Assembly (NCBI GenBank): GCA_016592635.1
Contig: AP023240.1
Location: 1,488,001-1,552,000 of the forward strand
Length of the DNA stretch: 64,000 nucleotides
Direction: 5' to 3'
DNA from: Methyloprofundus sp.
GTDB taxonomy: Bacteria > Pseudomonadota > Gammaproteobacteria > Methylococcales > Methylomonadaceae
The translations under genes were made by a program, and so were the position numbers. The notes below the pieces were generated by a model. That model was given only the letters and a program-made list of their open reading frames with translations. It made no database searches and had not been told where the DNA came from. Below are positions 25,577 to 33,654 of this stretch, in pieces. The number at the start of each line of letters is the position of its first letter. Within the stretch, counting starts at the first letter, position 1.

Positions 25577-25614
25577 AAACTCATCATTTCATGCAGCAAT
25601 GATGAGTTTTTTTT
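25577..25614 (+). terminator. Rho-independent terminator
   Basis: AAACTCATCATT (25577-25588) pairs with AATGATGAGTTT (25598-25609) around a nine-base loop and is followed by a T run. It ends the repeat-protein gene. Its A run also gives possible termination for the opposite strand. Confidence 0.9.
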
Positions 25615-25661
25615 GAACTCTATTGGGTTTAGTAACTTGAAATTCGTGGGGAACTTTGTAC

Positions 25662-26576
25662 TCAGTGATCTGTAGTTGCTAGAATGGAGTAATATAAACT
25701 AGTGGTATTAGGAAACCCCAGTTGAGTCACTTCCCAAGGCGCGTTGGCATAAATATTAGTTGCTGACAAAGTTTCCCCCGTTGCAGCTTGCCATGCATCA
25801 ATGGCAAAAGCAGTGCAATTATGCCAAGGTGTCCAACTGCTGGCTCCCAGTGTGGAGTATTGATTAATCATATCGACAAAATTAGCAAGTTGTTCAGCAT
25901 TGATAGTGATAGTTTTACGAATATCAGCAGGTCGGTAAATCTCGCGAAAAAAGTTAATGCCTGTTACCACGTTGTCTCCGACAATGCTGTTATAAGTTCC
26001 CGCAGTGGCATAAGCAATGGGAATGTCGGCAGTTAAGGTACGAAATTCAACCCAAGCATGGCCTACATCTCCTGCGATTAAATTATCCCAACTCAGAGTG
26101 ACCCCGTTTTCCGTTTTAACGACAGCAATACTGAGTTCGCCAATAATACCATCATTCTGTTTTTTACAAGCATCGCTCGGTATGCCAGGAATATCTATTT
26201 CCAGCGATGATGTGATGTCTTGTTGGTAAATGACATCACGTACTTGGGTGATGCTCAAGCTTGCTGTTTGTTGTGGTTGGAGTGCGTTGATTGTTAAGTG
26301 TAGCGTGGTGTCACTGCTACATGCCGCCAGTGCAGGTACTATAATGGCTACCTGCGTGTGTTTGCCTTTATATTGAAAGGCTGGTGTTACCGTAATGCCT
26401 AGCTTGGTGCCAGCAATATTTTGCACATCTAAGCTATAAGCACTGTCCAAAGGCCATTCTAACGCGATGGTATAGAATGGCACTTCGGTGCGTAGGGTCG
26501 GCAACCAGCAGGCGGTGATTAATAAGTAGATTAACCACCACTTGCTAGCTCTGTTATTCCAAGATATAGGTGCCAT
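25662..26576 (-). CDS. Putative papain-like lipoprotein/secreted thiol hydrolase
   Basis: From the ATG at 26576 the product is 304 residues. The N terminus (KWWLIYLLITACWLP) is a lipoprotein-type signal, with lipobox LITAC near residue 22. The following sequence is beta-rich (FYTIALEWPL; LHLTINALQPQQTASLSI). Near residue 190, GHAWVEFRTL, and near 265, NCTAFAIDAWQAATGE, give a His-first, Cys-later order, as in circularly permuted papain-like hydrolases (LRAT/DUF4105 type); both residues look conserved, so a thiol hydrolase role is plausible but unproven. A longer frame begins inside the upstream gene, but it is hydrophobic only by accident. The start overlaps the end of the upstream 960-residue gene by 23 bases, so the pair is translationally coupled. 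Confidence 0.7.
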   Translation of the reverse strand: MAPISWNNRASKWWLIYLLITACWLPTLRTEVPFYTIALEWPLDSAYSLDVQNIAGTKLGITVTPAFQYKGKHTQVAIIVPALAACSSDTTLHLTINALQPQQTASLSITQVRDVIYQQDITSSLEIDIPGIPSDACKKQNDGIIGELSIAVVKTENGVTLSWDNLIAGDVGHAWVEFRTLTADIPIAYATAGTYNSIVGDNVVTGINFFREIYRPADIRKTITINAEQLANFVDMINQYSTLGASSWTPWHNCTAFAIDAWQAATGETLSATNIYANAPWEVTQLGFPNTTSLYYSILATTDH

Positions 26577-29436
26577 CACAGCGCTCATCAAAACGGACAG
26601 TTTGGGTTTGCCCAGCAGTACTAAAGAGTACCGAGCCAGCAATGGGATAGGCTTCACAGAGTTCAGCATTGAAGAGTAACGCATCTATCGTGACGGTATA
26701 CTGGTCAATAGTTCCTGGAGCTTGGGTGTTGAGCGTATAGCTGTCGTCCTCATTTGTGGTGATGATTAATTTTAATTGCGCATTAATATTGCTATCGCTA
26801 GCAATGGACAAGTCTAATAATATATCCTTATTTTCCAAAGCTTCTAGGTCTATGCCTCCTGATAATTGCAAACCATTTGGAATTAAGAAATTGCTCATAT
26901 CAATATGCCCCGATGCGGTACTATTACCCATATTGGCAATTAAATTACCAGAGAGTGTGCCATTACCAATGATAGTATTATCTTTACTAAGATTATTGAC
27001 CTCTAAGCTAAATACAGTACTAAGATTACCCGTGGTGGCATCAATACTAATGTTATCAGCTGTTAGGGTTGTTTGCCCTGCCATGAGCTCGCCTGTGTCG
27101 GTAGTACAACCAGTGCCATAATCAATACTAATAATGCTTGGTTTTGGGAGTGATTCTAATAAGCCGTCAAGGCTTTCAGCACTAGAGAGGTCAAAGTTCA
27201 TATCAACCATTGGACAGCCAGAACTGGGTTGCCCTAATAATGCCATTAAAACAGGCTGTAATTGATCGGTTAATCCACCATTTAATACATCATTACTTAG
27301 ACCTGTTACTATATCAATATAGCTGGAAACACTAAGATCTGGTGGGGCATCTGCTGATTTTAAGGTGACGACGATTTCGTTAGAAAAATCACTTTCACGA
27401 TTGGCGTTGTAAGAGGTAATTGCTAAATAATAAGTGCCTCTTGGAGTATCGGTCATATCAGCCGGGCCAATTTGTAGTGCATTACCTAAATCTAAATGTG
27501 CTGCATATTCGCCTGATGCGGTACCAAAATACAATGTATAGCCACTGGCATTGGCAACGCTATTCCAGTTTAAGGTCAAGTTTTCTTCCGATAAGGTGAA
27601 TACTAAATCTTCCGGAGTCATTTGATCGCGCAATGTGACTACGATTTCATTTGATGGAGTAGCAGTTTCGGATTCATTATATGCCTCAATGGCAAGATAA
27701 TAACTGCCTCGTGGAGCAGTACTGGCATCAAATGGTCCAAACTGAGTGCTGTTGCCTAAGTCTAGTGGGCTAGCGTAATTAGCTGAACTAGTGCCTAATA
27801 GTAATTGGTAACCTGTAGCACCTTCAGTTGCTCCCCATTGCAAAGTCAATATATCTGCTTCCAAGGTAGAGCTAAAGTCGGAAGGTGAGACTAGACTAAT
27901 AGGGGCATCTGGTACGACTGGTATGTCTGGTTCAACTGGTACAATTATTACCTCTGGCGTATCACTTACAACAGATAGGTCTAGCGCAGATCCTGATAGA
28001 AAATAATCAATCGATTTCTCAGTAATGCTAAATTCGGGTACAAATTTTTCCCAAAAGCCAGCATCCGTTTTTTGTGCAGTAGGGACTTGAACAACATAGT
28101 CTGTTCTTACTTGTGCCATGAAGTCTTCGGTCGTAAAAGGCACGTCACCATTACCAAGGATTTTGGTTAGAAAATTACTGCCTGCCCCTACAATATGATT
28201 ATCTGTGGTATGCAATATCCTGAAGGCTTTACTACCGCCAGTTCCTCTATCAAAGCTGGCTTTGTCTCCATAAGATTTAACCCATGCTACCTCGCCATTG
28301 TTAGGATTAATATTAATGACAGTAAAATCAATAGTGGAATACCCATTAGTCACAGAGATTAGTACTGTATCTGCATGAGTATGGTGTAAATTCATATTTG
28401 CACCCGAAATTTGGTTATTTAAGGTTAGCTTGGATATTACTTTATGCCACAAAATTTCTCCTACAAAATTGACTTTATAAACAAACAATTTATTGACTTC
28501 ATCAATATAAGATGTTGCGGTAAAAAGATAGCCATCATCAAGTTCAATAGCGTTCATATTAACAGCGGCGGCAGAATTGCCATTATTGTCTTTAGGGACG
28601 AAGTAATGTCCCCATTCTTTATTGCCTGATGCATCTAATTTTGTTACCACACCCGTTTTGGCAAAACCGGAAATAAAATAATGCGCTCCAATTAAATAAC
28701 CATTATCAGCTGTTTTTTGTATAAATATATTGTCACTTGCATTCGAGTCATTGCCATCAGATATAAGTGCGTGACTGAGTAGATTGCCTGACTCATCCAA
28801 GCTTAATTCAATAAAAGAATAGTAACCCCCATCTGTATAATTAAATGAATTGGCGTAACTTCCCAATATGGTCAAGTTGCCTTCCAAGCTTTCGCTTGCA
28901 TATAATGCTTCAATATAGGCGATGGGGTCATCTGTACGCATGCGCCCGTATGCTTTTTGCCATTTTATATTGCCCAAGTTATCAAATCTGACGATAAACA
29001 TGGCTTGTGCACCATTTGCTGCGACACCGACATCCTCATTAGTGACTCCTAAGGCCAATAAGTCGCCATTACTTAGTTCAATCACTTTATTAAAGGAGAA
29101 GTTGCGCAAGCCTTCTGTTACGCCAAATGCTTTATTCCAGAGGATGGCACCATTTTTTTGATATTTAATGATATTGGCTCGAATGTCATAGGCGTGATTT
29201 TCAGATTGATAAGTAACACCAACAGCAATGTATGAGCCATCGCTGGTTTCGAGTAAATCAGATGTTAGATCTTCTTGAAAAAAAGCAGATCCGAAGGTTG
29301 GCTGATGCCAACGGAAGAATGATGCAGTATCAGATATTGCATCGCTTGCTAGTGCATTGCTAAAAACTAAGCCCATACCTAACAATAAGGTAAAAACTAA
29401 GTTACGCACTGTATGGTTGTGGTTTAACGCTTTCAT
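26554..29436 (-). CDS. Large secreted protein with propeller-like repeats and two FN3-like domains
   Basis: From the ATG at 29436 (GGAGGT five to six bases upstream) the product is about 960 residues with signal peptide (NLVFTLLLGMGLVFSNALAS). Residues about 40-500 contain repeated strands with the pattern of WD/beta-propeller-type reporter repeats: DNLGNIKWQKAYGRM, LDASGNKEWGHYFV, NNGEVAWVKSYGD, each following SNGDLLALG- or DNGYLIGAH-like lines. Two near-identical fibronectin III-like domains follow (GATGYQLLLGTSSANYASPL and ASGYTLYFGTASGEYAAHL, each ending NEIVVTL). The C terminus (about 720-960) is beta-rich with SLEVNNLSK and LSGNLIANM, ending YILE. It is probably exported to the envelope or cell surface. 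Function unknown; the downstream hydrolase is probably co-translated. Confidence 0.72.
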   Translation of the reverse strand: MKALNHNHTVRNLVFTLLLGMGLVFSNALASDAISDTASFFRWHQPTFGSAFFQEDLTSDLLETSDGSYIAVGVTYQSENHAYDIRANIIKYQKNGAILWNKAFGVTEGLRNFSFNKVIELSNGDLLALGVTNEDVGVAANGAQAMFIVRFDNLGNIKWQKAYGRMRTDDPIAYIEALYASESLEGNLTILGSYANSFNYTDGGYYSFIELSLDESGNLLSHALISDGNDSNASDNIFIQKTADNGYLIGAHYFISGFAKTGVVTKLDASGNKEWGHYFVPKDNNGNSAAAVNMNAIELDDGYLFTATSYIDEVNKLFVYKVNFVGEILWHKVISKLTLNNQISGANMNLHHTHADTVLISVTNGYSTIDFTVININPNNGEVAWVKSYGDKASFDRGTGGSKAFRILHTTDNHIVGAGSNFLTKILGNGDVPFTTEDFMAQVRTDYVVQVPTAQKTDAGFWEKFVPEFSITEKSIDYFLSGSALDLSVVSDTPEVIIVPVEPDIPVVPDAPISLVSPSDFSSTLEADILTLQWGATEGATGYQLLLGTSSANYASPLDLGNSTQFGPFDASTAPRGSYYLAIEAYNESETATPSNEIVVTLRDQMTPEDLVFTLSEENLTLNWNSVANASGYTLYFGTASGEYAAHLDLGNALQIGPADMTDTPRGTYYLAITSYNANRESDFSNEIVVTLKSADAPPDLSVSSYIDIVTGLSNDVLNGGLTDQLQPVLMALLGQPSSGCPMVDMNFDLSSAESLDGLLESLPKPSIISIDYGTGCTTDTGELMAGQTTLTADNISIDATTGNLSTVFSLEVNNLSKDNTIIGNGTLSGNLIANMGNSTASGHIDMSNFLIPNGLQLSGGIDLEALENKDILLDLSIASDSNINAQLKLIITTNEDDSYTLNTQAPGTIDQYTVTIDALLFNAELCEAYPIAGSVLFSTAGQTQTVRFDERCDGTYILE

Positions 29437-29825
29437 TTCACACCTCCATAAAGAGATGCGCATGAGTTGGTTAGTAGTTGTTAACGCATTAAAATGTCTT
29501 ATTGTAAAGGCACTAATAAAACAGCTCTAATCAGCTATATTTCATGTGCATCCTTGTATCGATAATATTAAGTTCCCTTTGAATTTAAAGAAAGGGTATA
29601 AATTAACTTAATATTGTTATTAAATTCTTGATTAAAATACTAAGGAATTAACCTTATATAATTTAATGTATGATTCATATATACGCCTTTTCTTCTGAGT
29701 TAGCAAGCGCTAATATAATTATTGGGGGGTTCTCTATTTTATCTAAAATTATTCAATAAAAACAATGGATTGATAGAGTAGTTTTAGTGCGTTTTTAACT
29801 TGGAGTATTATTGTTTCATTACTTT
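29437..29825. other. Intergenic, 389 bases
   Basis: The gap lies between bamE and the large secreted gene, both on the minus strand. It is A/T-rich and should carry the promoter of the large gene. I see no coding frame, terminator or repeat in it. Confidence 0.6.
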
Positions 29826-30275
29826 TTAATCATCAGAGCTAAACAGCCCCGTAACCATTTCGTATAAGGTTTTCTTTAGCTCCCGCTTAGGTACATCAAC
29901 TGTTATTTCTTTCGGAGGCTGTGGTGCAGGGTTTGCTTCGGGTGCTAAATCTCCACCAATACGCATTAAATTATCACCCGAGAAAATTAAAGCAATACGT
30001 TGTTGAGTTCTGTCTTCTTTGCCGAGTTGTACTGAATATATATAATCCCAGCGATTGGTGTTGAAAGGGTCTACTAATAATGGTGAGCCTAATATATAAA
30101 TAACTTGGCGTTTGGTCATATTAGGGCGTAGTTGGTTAACCATGTCTTGATCAATAACATTACCTTGGTCAATATCAATCTTATAAACCAGTGGGACATC
30201 TACAGCAAGAGTAGAGCAGGCTGATAGGCAAGTCAGTGAAACAATGATGGCTAAAAAACGGAGTATGTGGAGCAT
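29826..30275 (-). CDS. bamE: Outer membrane assembly lipoprotein BamE (SmpA/OmlA)
   Basis: The 149-residue protein is a small BAM-complex lipoprotein that stabilises the BamA-BamD contact for outer-membrane protein assembly. The signal ends in the lipobox CLSACS, with the lipidated Cys near residue 20. The BamE core is seen in IDIDQGNVIDQDMVNQLRPN, MTKRQVIYILGSPLLVDPF and WDYIYSVQLGKEDRTQQRIA, with the conserved GSP..DPF turn. The C-terminal tail beyond residue 110 is rich in Pro and Lys. It is divergent from fur across a 206-base gap, an arrangement seen in many gammaproteobacteria. Confidence 0.93.
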   Translation of the reverse strand: MLHILRFLAIIVSLTCLSACSTLAVDVPLVYKIDIDQGNVIDQDMVNQLRPNMTKRQVIYILGSPLLVDPFNTNRWDYIYSVQLGKEDRTQQRIALIFSGDNLMRIGGDLAPEANPAPQPPKEITVDVPKRELKKTLYEMVTGLFSSDD

Positions 30276-30481
30276 GTTTGGACAGTTAAGGAATTTGTTA
30301 ATTGAGTATTTGTAGGCAAAAAAATTACTTTTAAAGAAATGATACCTGCAAAGACATTCGAAAACTAAAATCAGATATTAACTATTTTACTTGGTTTATT
30401 CTTGTTTTGTCTGAAAAGCTTTACAATATGTTGTTATGAGGTGCTTCTTTTTGAAGTATTGGGATTGTAAGGAGAAAACGA

Positions 30482-30892
30482 GTGGAAACTCAAGAGTTAA
30501 GAGATGCGGGTTTAAAAGTCACTTTGCCTCGTGTAAAAATTCTGGAGATTATGGAGCGTGAGACTGGCGAACGTCATTTGAGTGCTGAGCAAGTCTATAA
30601 AATTTTATTAAGTGAAAATGAGGAAATTGGTTTAGCCACTATTTACCGAGTATTAACCCAATTTGAAGCGGCGGGATTAGTGACTAGGCATCATTTTGAA
30701 GGGGGGAACTCGGTTTTTGAACTTAATAAAGGCAAGCACCATGATCATGTGGTCTGCGTTAAGTGTGGCAAGGTTGATGAATTTACTGATGACGTAATTG
30801 AAGATCGACAAAATAAAATTGCAGAACAACTAGGCTATGAATTAACTGATCATAGTTTGTATCTTTATGGCTTATGCTCAAGCTGTCAATAA
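30482..30892 (+). CDS. fur: Ferric uptake regulator Fur
   Basis: The 136-residue protein is the Fe2+-dependent repressor of iron uptake genes. The winged-helix domain includes LKVTLPRVKILEIM and LSAEQVYKILL, GLATIYRVLTQFEAAG; the metal sites are seen in KGKHHDHVVCVKCGKVDEF, in the downstream HSLYLYGLCSSC, and in the CxxC pairs (VKCGK needs Cys96, CSSC near the end). The length is usual. It starts at a GTG at 30482, supported by AAGGAG seven to eight bases upstream. It is divergent from bamE. In context with the SUF operon and its IscR-type operator, it suggests active iron regulation. Confidence 0.95.
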   Translation: METQELRDAGLKVTLPRVKILEIMERETGERHLSAEQVYKILLSENEEIGLATIYRVLTQFEAAGLVTRHHFEGGNSVFELNKGKHHDHVVCVKCGKVDEFTDDVIEDRQNKIAEQLGYELTDHSLYLYGLCSSCQ

Positions 30893-30967
30893 GCAGTTAT
30901 GATTGCATTTTCATTTTGTAGTGCAGTAGCAATAGTCACTTTTCTTAGATAATTATATTTCTATTTT

Positions 30968-32215
30968 ATGTTTAAACCCCTTACTTTGTACATTGGGCTA
31001 CGCTATACGCGTGCCAAACGGCGTACCCAATTTATTTCTTTTATTACTCTGACTTCCGTTTTAGGAATCGCTTTAGGTGTCACGGCTTTAATAACAGTAT
31101 TGTCTGTTATGAATGGCTTTGAAGCCGAATTACGCCAACGTATTTTAGGGATGACCGCACATGCAACCATTTCAGGACGAGGTGGTCAACTTGATGATTG
31201 GCAAGAATTAAAAGCACGTGTTAAAGATTACCCGCATGTAGAAGGTGCTGCGCCTTTTGTCAAAGGGCAGGTCATGATCAATGCAGGCCGTCGCGTGAGT
31301 GGAACATTGTTACGTGGTGTTTTGCCTAATGAAGAGGATGCGGTGTCTGAAGTGGGTGCCAAGATGCAGACGGGAGCATTAACGGATTTACAAGCAGGCA
31401 AATATCAAATTGTACTGGGAGCCGAATTGGCAACCTACTTAGGTGCGATGGTAGGTGATAAAATTACCGTTATTAGCCCGCAAGTCAACTCTACACCAGC
31501 TGGGATTATTCCACGCCTGCGTCGGTTTACGGTCAGTGGAATTTTTAAGGTGGGTATGTATGAATACGATCGCAATATGGCAATTATTCATATTGCCGAT
31601 GCGAAAAAGTTATTTCGTTTAGATAATGATGTGTCAGGCTTGCGTTTAAAATTAGATGACTTATTTAATGCACCTGAAATTACTTACAAAATGGCGCGTG
31701 ATTTACGCGGTCAATATTATGTGAGTGACTGGACCAAAGCACATAGTAACTTTTTTCGTGCAATTAAAACTGAAAAGCGGGTGATGTTTATTATTTTATT
31801 ATTAATTGTTGCGGTGGCGGCTTTTAATATTGTCTCGACTTTAGTGATGGTAGTGACTGACAAGCGAGGTGATATTGCTATCTTAAAAACTCAAGGTTTA
31901 ACTCCCATGTCGGTCATGTGGATTTTTATTACCTTAGGTGCCATTATCGGCTTGGTCGGTACGGCAATCGGAACAGTTTGTGGTGTGTTATTGGCATTGA
32001 ATGTGGAAACTATTGTGCCGGCAATTGAGAAATTTTTTGAAGTAAACTTTATGGCTGCAGATGTTTATTATATTAGCACTCTGCCTTCGAAATTAGTTTG
32101 GGCCGATGTTTATACTATTGCGGTTATTGCATTTGCACTTTCTTTATTAGCGACCCTATATCCTGCTTGGCAGGCTTCGCGTGTAAATCCTGCGGAGGTA
32201 TTGCGTTATGAATAA
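30968..32215 (+). CDS. lolC: Lipoprotein-releasing ABC transporter permease (LolC/LolE)
   Basis: The 415-residue protein is the membrane subunit of the Lol system that extracts outer-membrane lipoproteins from the inner membrane. The N-terminal cytoplasmic segment [20 protein letters not shown] and [16 protein letters not shown] begin the usual LolC/E pattern. Four transmembrane segments (near 28-50, 275-300, 320-345 and 375-400) flank a large periplasmic domain (about 55-265). The C-terminal part shows [16 protein letters not shown] and the end [18 protein letters not shown], characteristic of the family. It overlaps lolD by eight bases. Only one C/E gene is seen, so the complex is probably a homodimer-type LolF arrangement. 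Confidence 0.93.
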   Translation: MFKPLTLYIGLRYTRAKRRTQFISFITLTSVLGIALGVTALITVLSVMNGFEAELRQRILGMTAHATISGRGGQLDDWQELKARVKDYPHVEGAAPFVKGQVMINAGRRVSGTLLRGVLPNEEDAVSEVGAKMQTGALTDLQAGKYQIVLGAELATYLGAMVGDKITVISPQVNSTPAGIIPRLRRFTVSGIFKVGMYEYDRNMAIIHIADAKKLFRLDNDVSGLRLKLDDLFNAPEITYKMARDLRGQYYVSDWTKAHSNFFRAIKTEKRVMFIILLLIVAVAAFNIVSTLVMVVTDKRGDIAILKTQGLTPMSVMWIFITLGAIIGLVGTAIGTVCGVLLALNVETIVPAIEKFFEVNFMAADVYYISTLPSKLVWADVYTIAVIAFALSLLATLYPAWQASRVNPAEVLRYE

Positions 32216-32888
32216 GCCGATAATATTACAATGCAAGCAGTTAACTAAACGTTTTAAACAAGGTGCCTTAGATGTTGATGTCTTGAAAGGTGTTGATTTC
32301 TCAGTTGAAGAAGGTGAGCGTGTCGCTATTATGGGGACGTCAGGATCTGGGAAAAGTACTTTATTGCATTTACTAGGAGGCTTGGACAAACCAACCAGTG
32401 GTGAAGTGATTTTAGCAGGAGTTAACTTAAATAAAGTAAGGCAAGCCAAGCTATCTCGGTTGAGAAACAGTTCATTGGGTTTTATTTATCAGTTTCATCA
32501 CCTATTAGGTGAGTTCACTGTTTTGGAAAATGTGGCTATGCCAGCTTTGATCGGTGGTTGTTCTATTGCTGAGGCGAAAGTACGTGCTGAAGAGATTTTA
32601 GAGCGTGTTGGCTTAGCGCACCGAATTAAGCATAAACCAGGCGAATTGTCAGGTGGTGAGAGACAACGTGTTGCGATTGCCCGTGCTTTAATTAATAAGC
32701 CTAAATGTATTTTAGCAGATGAGCCAACAGGAAATTTGGACAGTAAAACAGCTGAAAGTATTTATCAATTGATGCTGGAATTAAATCAAGAATTAAAGAT
32801 TAGTTTTTTGATTGTCACGCATGATCCTGATTTAGCGGGGCGTATGGACAGGGTGTTGCATATGGCTGACGGTCTGATTGTCGCGTAG
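32208..32888 (+). CDS. lolD: Lipoprotein-releasing ABC transporter ATPase LolD
   Basis: The 226-residue ATPase has Walker [21 protein letters not shown] near residue 42, the Q-loop [15 protein letters not shown] near 85-95 with the LolD-specific QFHHLL, the signature [16 protein letters not shown] near 145, Walker [16 protein letters not shown] and the H-loop [10 protein letters not shown]. All catalytic residues are present. It starts within the last codons of lolC. Together they power lipoprotein release to LolA. A GGCTTTAGCCTGC-type hairpin follows its stop. Confidence 0.96.
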   Translation: MNKPIILQCKQLTKRFKQGALDVDVLKGVDFSVEEGERVAIMGTSGSGKSTLLHLLGGLDKPTSGEVILAGVNLNKVRQAKLSRLRNSSLGFIYQFHHLLGEFTVLENVAMPALIGGCSIAEAKVRAEEILERVGLAHRIKHKPGELSGGERQRVAIARALINKPKCILADEPTGNLDSKTAESIYQLMLELNQELKISFLIVTHDPDLAGRMDRVLHMADGLIVA

Positions 32889-32932
32889 TTTTATGAGGCT
32901 TTATACTTAGTCTCTTAAATAAGCGATCACTT

Positions 32933-32958
32933 GGGGCATAGGCTTTAGCCTGCGCCCC
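32933..32958. repeat. GGCTTTAGCC hairpin between convergent genes
   Basis: GGGGCATAGGCT and AGCCTGCGCCCC pair around a two-base TT loop, with two internal mismatches. The element stands between the ends of lolD and the DUF2062 gene and could act as a terminator for both. The same core, GCTTTAGCCTGC, occurs at 42689-42700 (between sufB and sufC) and CTTTAGCCTGC-like at 3810-3820. It is thus a small dispersed repeat. Confidence 0.7.
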
Positions 32959-33006
32959 ACCTCGTACAATTTAGAATTGCCTTTGAGACTACTTTGCAAG
33001 AGTTGA

Positions 33007-33516
33007 TTAACGATGCGCCCGTTGTTCCCACTGCTTAATAACATGCCAACGCCAATAGAAACGTATGCCAAAATAGCCGGCAACCGAAGAAATAACGCCT
33101 AAAATTAAGCAGCCAAATAAAAATGGCCCACCTATTTCTCCTAAACTGGCCATAATGCTTTCAGCAGAAAAAACAAAGTCAGCAGATGGAGACGGTTGCC
33201 CTAATGACCATAAGCCCACCAGATAAGCGAAATAAAACATCGGTGGCATGGTAAGTGGGTTAGTAATCCAGACTAAAGCCACTGATATTGGAAGGTTGGC
33301 TCGAAAATAAAGCGCAAACATGGCGGCTATTGCCATTTGACCAGGGGTTGGTATCCATGCAGCAAACAACCCGATAGCAAATGCAGCTGAAACTGAGCGC
33401 CTGTTGAGGTGCCAAAGGTTGGGGTCGTGTAACTTGTCGCCTAAAAATTTAAGGTTCTTATTTTCTTTAATTGATTCTGAAGATGGAATATATTTTTGTA
33501 AAAGCTTTTTTGGCAT
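33007..33516 (-). CDS. DUF2062 membrane protein
   Basis: The 169-residue product begins MPKKLLQKYIPSSESIKENK and has the DUF2062 signature: HDPNLWHLNRRSVSAAFAIG, then AAWIPTPGQMAIAAMFALYF, with the conserved TPxPGQM-like turn, RANLPISVALVWITNPLTM, and a final hydrophobic segment. Four hydrophobic helices are expected. The family occurs widely in Proteobacteria; its function is not known, and it sits here at the end of the lolC/E-lolD and comEC region. The upstream in-frame ATG at 33597 gives 27 extra residues that are not characteristic, so the ATG at 33516 is chosen. It is convergent with lolD and divergent from comEC. Confidence 0.88.
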   Translation of the reverse strand: MPKKLLQKYIPSSESIKENKNLKFLGDKLHDPNLWHLNRRSVSAAFAIGLFAAWIPTPGQMAIAAMFALYFRANLPISVALVWITNPLTMPPMFYFAYLVGLWSLGQPSPSADFVFSAESIMASLGEIGGPFLFGCLILGVISSVAGYFGIRFYWRWHVIKQWEQRAHR

Positions 33517-33654
33517 GACTGCTATTATCCATTCAAAGTAGCAAAGCTTGATTTTAGCAGATTTTAAGGGCTGCGCGTAGGGTATTTCGCTATGCAAAAT
33601 ATGATTTTTGAGGAGGGTATCGAGTGTTTTTTGTAGATAGGTACGTGTGAAGAA

